Source of the DNA: JAGWFU01 sp035534575
GTDB lineage: Archaea; Micrarchaeota; Micrarchaeia; Micrarchaeales; Micrarchaeaceae
NCBI GenBank assembly: GCA_035534575.1
Contig: DATLRT010000020.1
Coordinates: 1-13,573 of the forward strand
DNA length: 13,573 nt
Direction: 5' to 3'
Every line of letters starts with the position of its first letter. Position 1 is the first letter of the stretch. Below are positions 13,408 to 13,573 of the stretch, piece by piece. The notes below the pieces were generated by a model. That model searched no databases, was not told where the DNA came from, and saw nothing but the letters and a program-made list of their open reading frames with translations. The position numbers were made by a program, and so were the translations under genes.

Positions 13408-13410
13408 ATT

Positions 13411-13422
13411 CCCCTCTCGGGG
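13411..13422. repeat. Short inverted repeat between transposase end and promoter
   Basis: CCCC TCTC GGGG forms a 4-bp stem with a 4-base loop. It lies between the transposase stop codon and the TATA box of the 303-residue gene. It could mark the end of the insertion sequence, a target-site feature or a weak terminator; it is short enough to be chance. Confidence 0.25.
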
Positions 13423-13454
13423 ATTAGGGCTCCAGCTTTGCACATTTATTCATC

Positions 13455-13573
13455 TCAAGCACCTATTTTCTGGGCAGCCAGCGGGTTATTCGTGCAGAAG
13501 GCTGGCTGTATGCCCAACTCGTGCATTTCGGTTATCAGCACGGTGATATTGTAGGCTATGACCTTGCACAGCA
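13455..13573 (-). CDS. Transposase, C-terminal fragment (runs off the window)
   Basis: The last 38 codons of a minus-strand gene enter from the right edge and stop at a TGA at 13455. The residues LCKVIAYNITVLITEMHELG followed by IQPAFC closely resemble the C-termini of DDE transposases (the L-C-N-I-V-LI-EM-ELGI-P-F pattern), in which a final helix follows the catalytic core. It is too short for a family call. The upstream part, including the catalytic residues, is outside the window, so I cannot tell whether the gene is intact. No terminal inverted repeat could be confirmed between its stop and the promoter at 13398. Confidence 0.55.
   Translation of the reverse strand, partial: LCKVIAYNITVLITEMHELGIQPAFCTNNPLAAQKIGA

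Noticed and set aside
1..13573. CRISPR arrays, long direct repeats, riboswitches or rRNA
   Set aside because: No regularly spaced repeat, no long duplicated stretch and no rRNA-like or riboswitch-like segment was seen on reading. Gaps between genes are at most about 150 bases.

Overview
The window is archaeal chromosomal DNA. The evidence is a three-domain-free Rpo3 (RNA polymerase subunit D), a KEOPS subunit Cgi121, a short-form XPF nuclease with an archaeal-type helix-hairpin-helix tail, an archaeal-type lumazine synthase, a tRNA gene without encoded CCA, TATA boxes placed 21-32 bases before many start codons, and heavy use of AGG and ATA codons. The eukaryote/CPR-like HAD phosphomannomutase and the isolated rpo3 outside a ribosomal operon would fit a DPANN lineage such as a Micrarchaeota relative, but that placement is a low-confidence inference.

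Layout, left to right. (1) On the minus strand, rpo3 is followed after only 4 bases by a tRNA-Leu(GAG) with a C at position 33. (2) Divergent from it is a 195-residue protein that I align by eye to the chemotaxis deamidase CheD, but without the catalytic Cys/His. (3) Next is a plus-strand sugar-activation run: a GT2 glycosyltransferase, an HAD-type phosphomannomutase and an alpha-D-phosphohexomutase (GlmM/ManB type). (4) Convergent to that run is a minus-strand pair, a dolichol-phosphate-mannose-synthase-like GT2 and a 14-helix-class polysaccharide flippase. (5) Divergent from the pair is an 800-residue membrane protein with a GT-C/YfhO-like core, a His-rich tail and a sequon-rich outer domain, followed closely by XPF. 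(6) Then comes an AT-rich inositol-monophosphatase-family gene. It converges on Cgi121 and shares a CTAG with it as both stop codons. (7) The rest is minus strand: Cgi121, a RelE/ParE-family protein and an unknown 133-residue protein; then lumazine synthase behind an unknown 303-residue protein; and at the right edge the C-terminal end of a transposase gene.

Regions 3-5 read as one surface-glycan locus. The two mutases would supply hexose-1-phosphates for nucleotide sugars, the GT2 enzymes would load or extend a polyprenyl carrier, and the flippase would move the lipid-linked glycan outward. The 800-residue protein could be a late transferase or an acceptor, since its outer domain carries 15 N-glycosylation sequons. 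No oligosaccharyltransferase (AglB) is in the window. The right third mixes housekeeping genes (KEOPS, riboflavin) with orphan, toxin-like and transposon material and is the more mobile-looking part. No gap without a gene exceeds about 150 bases, and no CRISPR array, rRNA or complete insertion sequence was seen.
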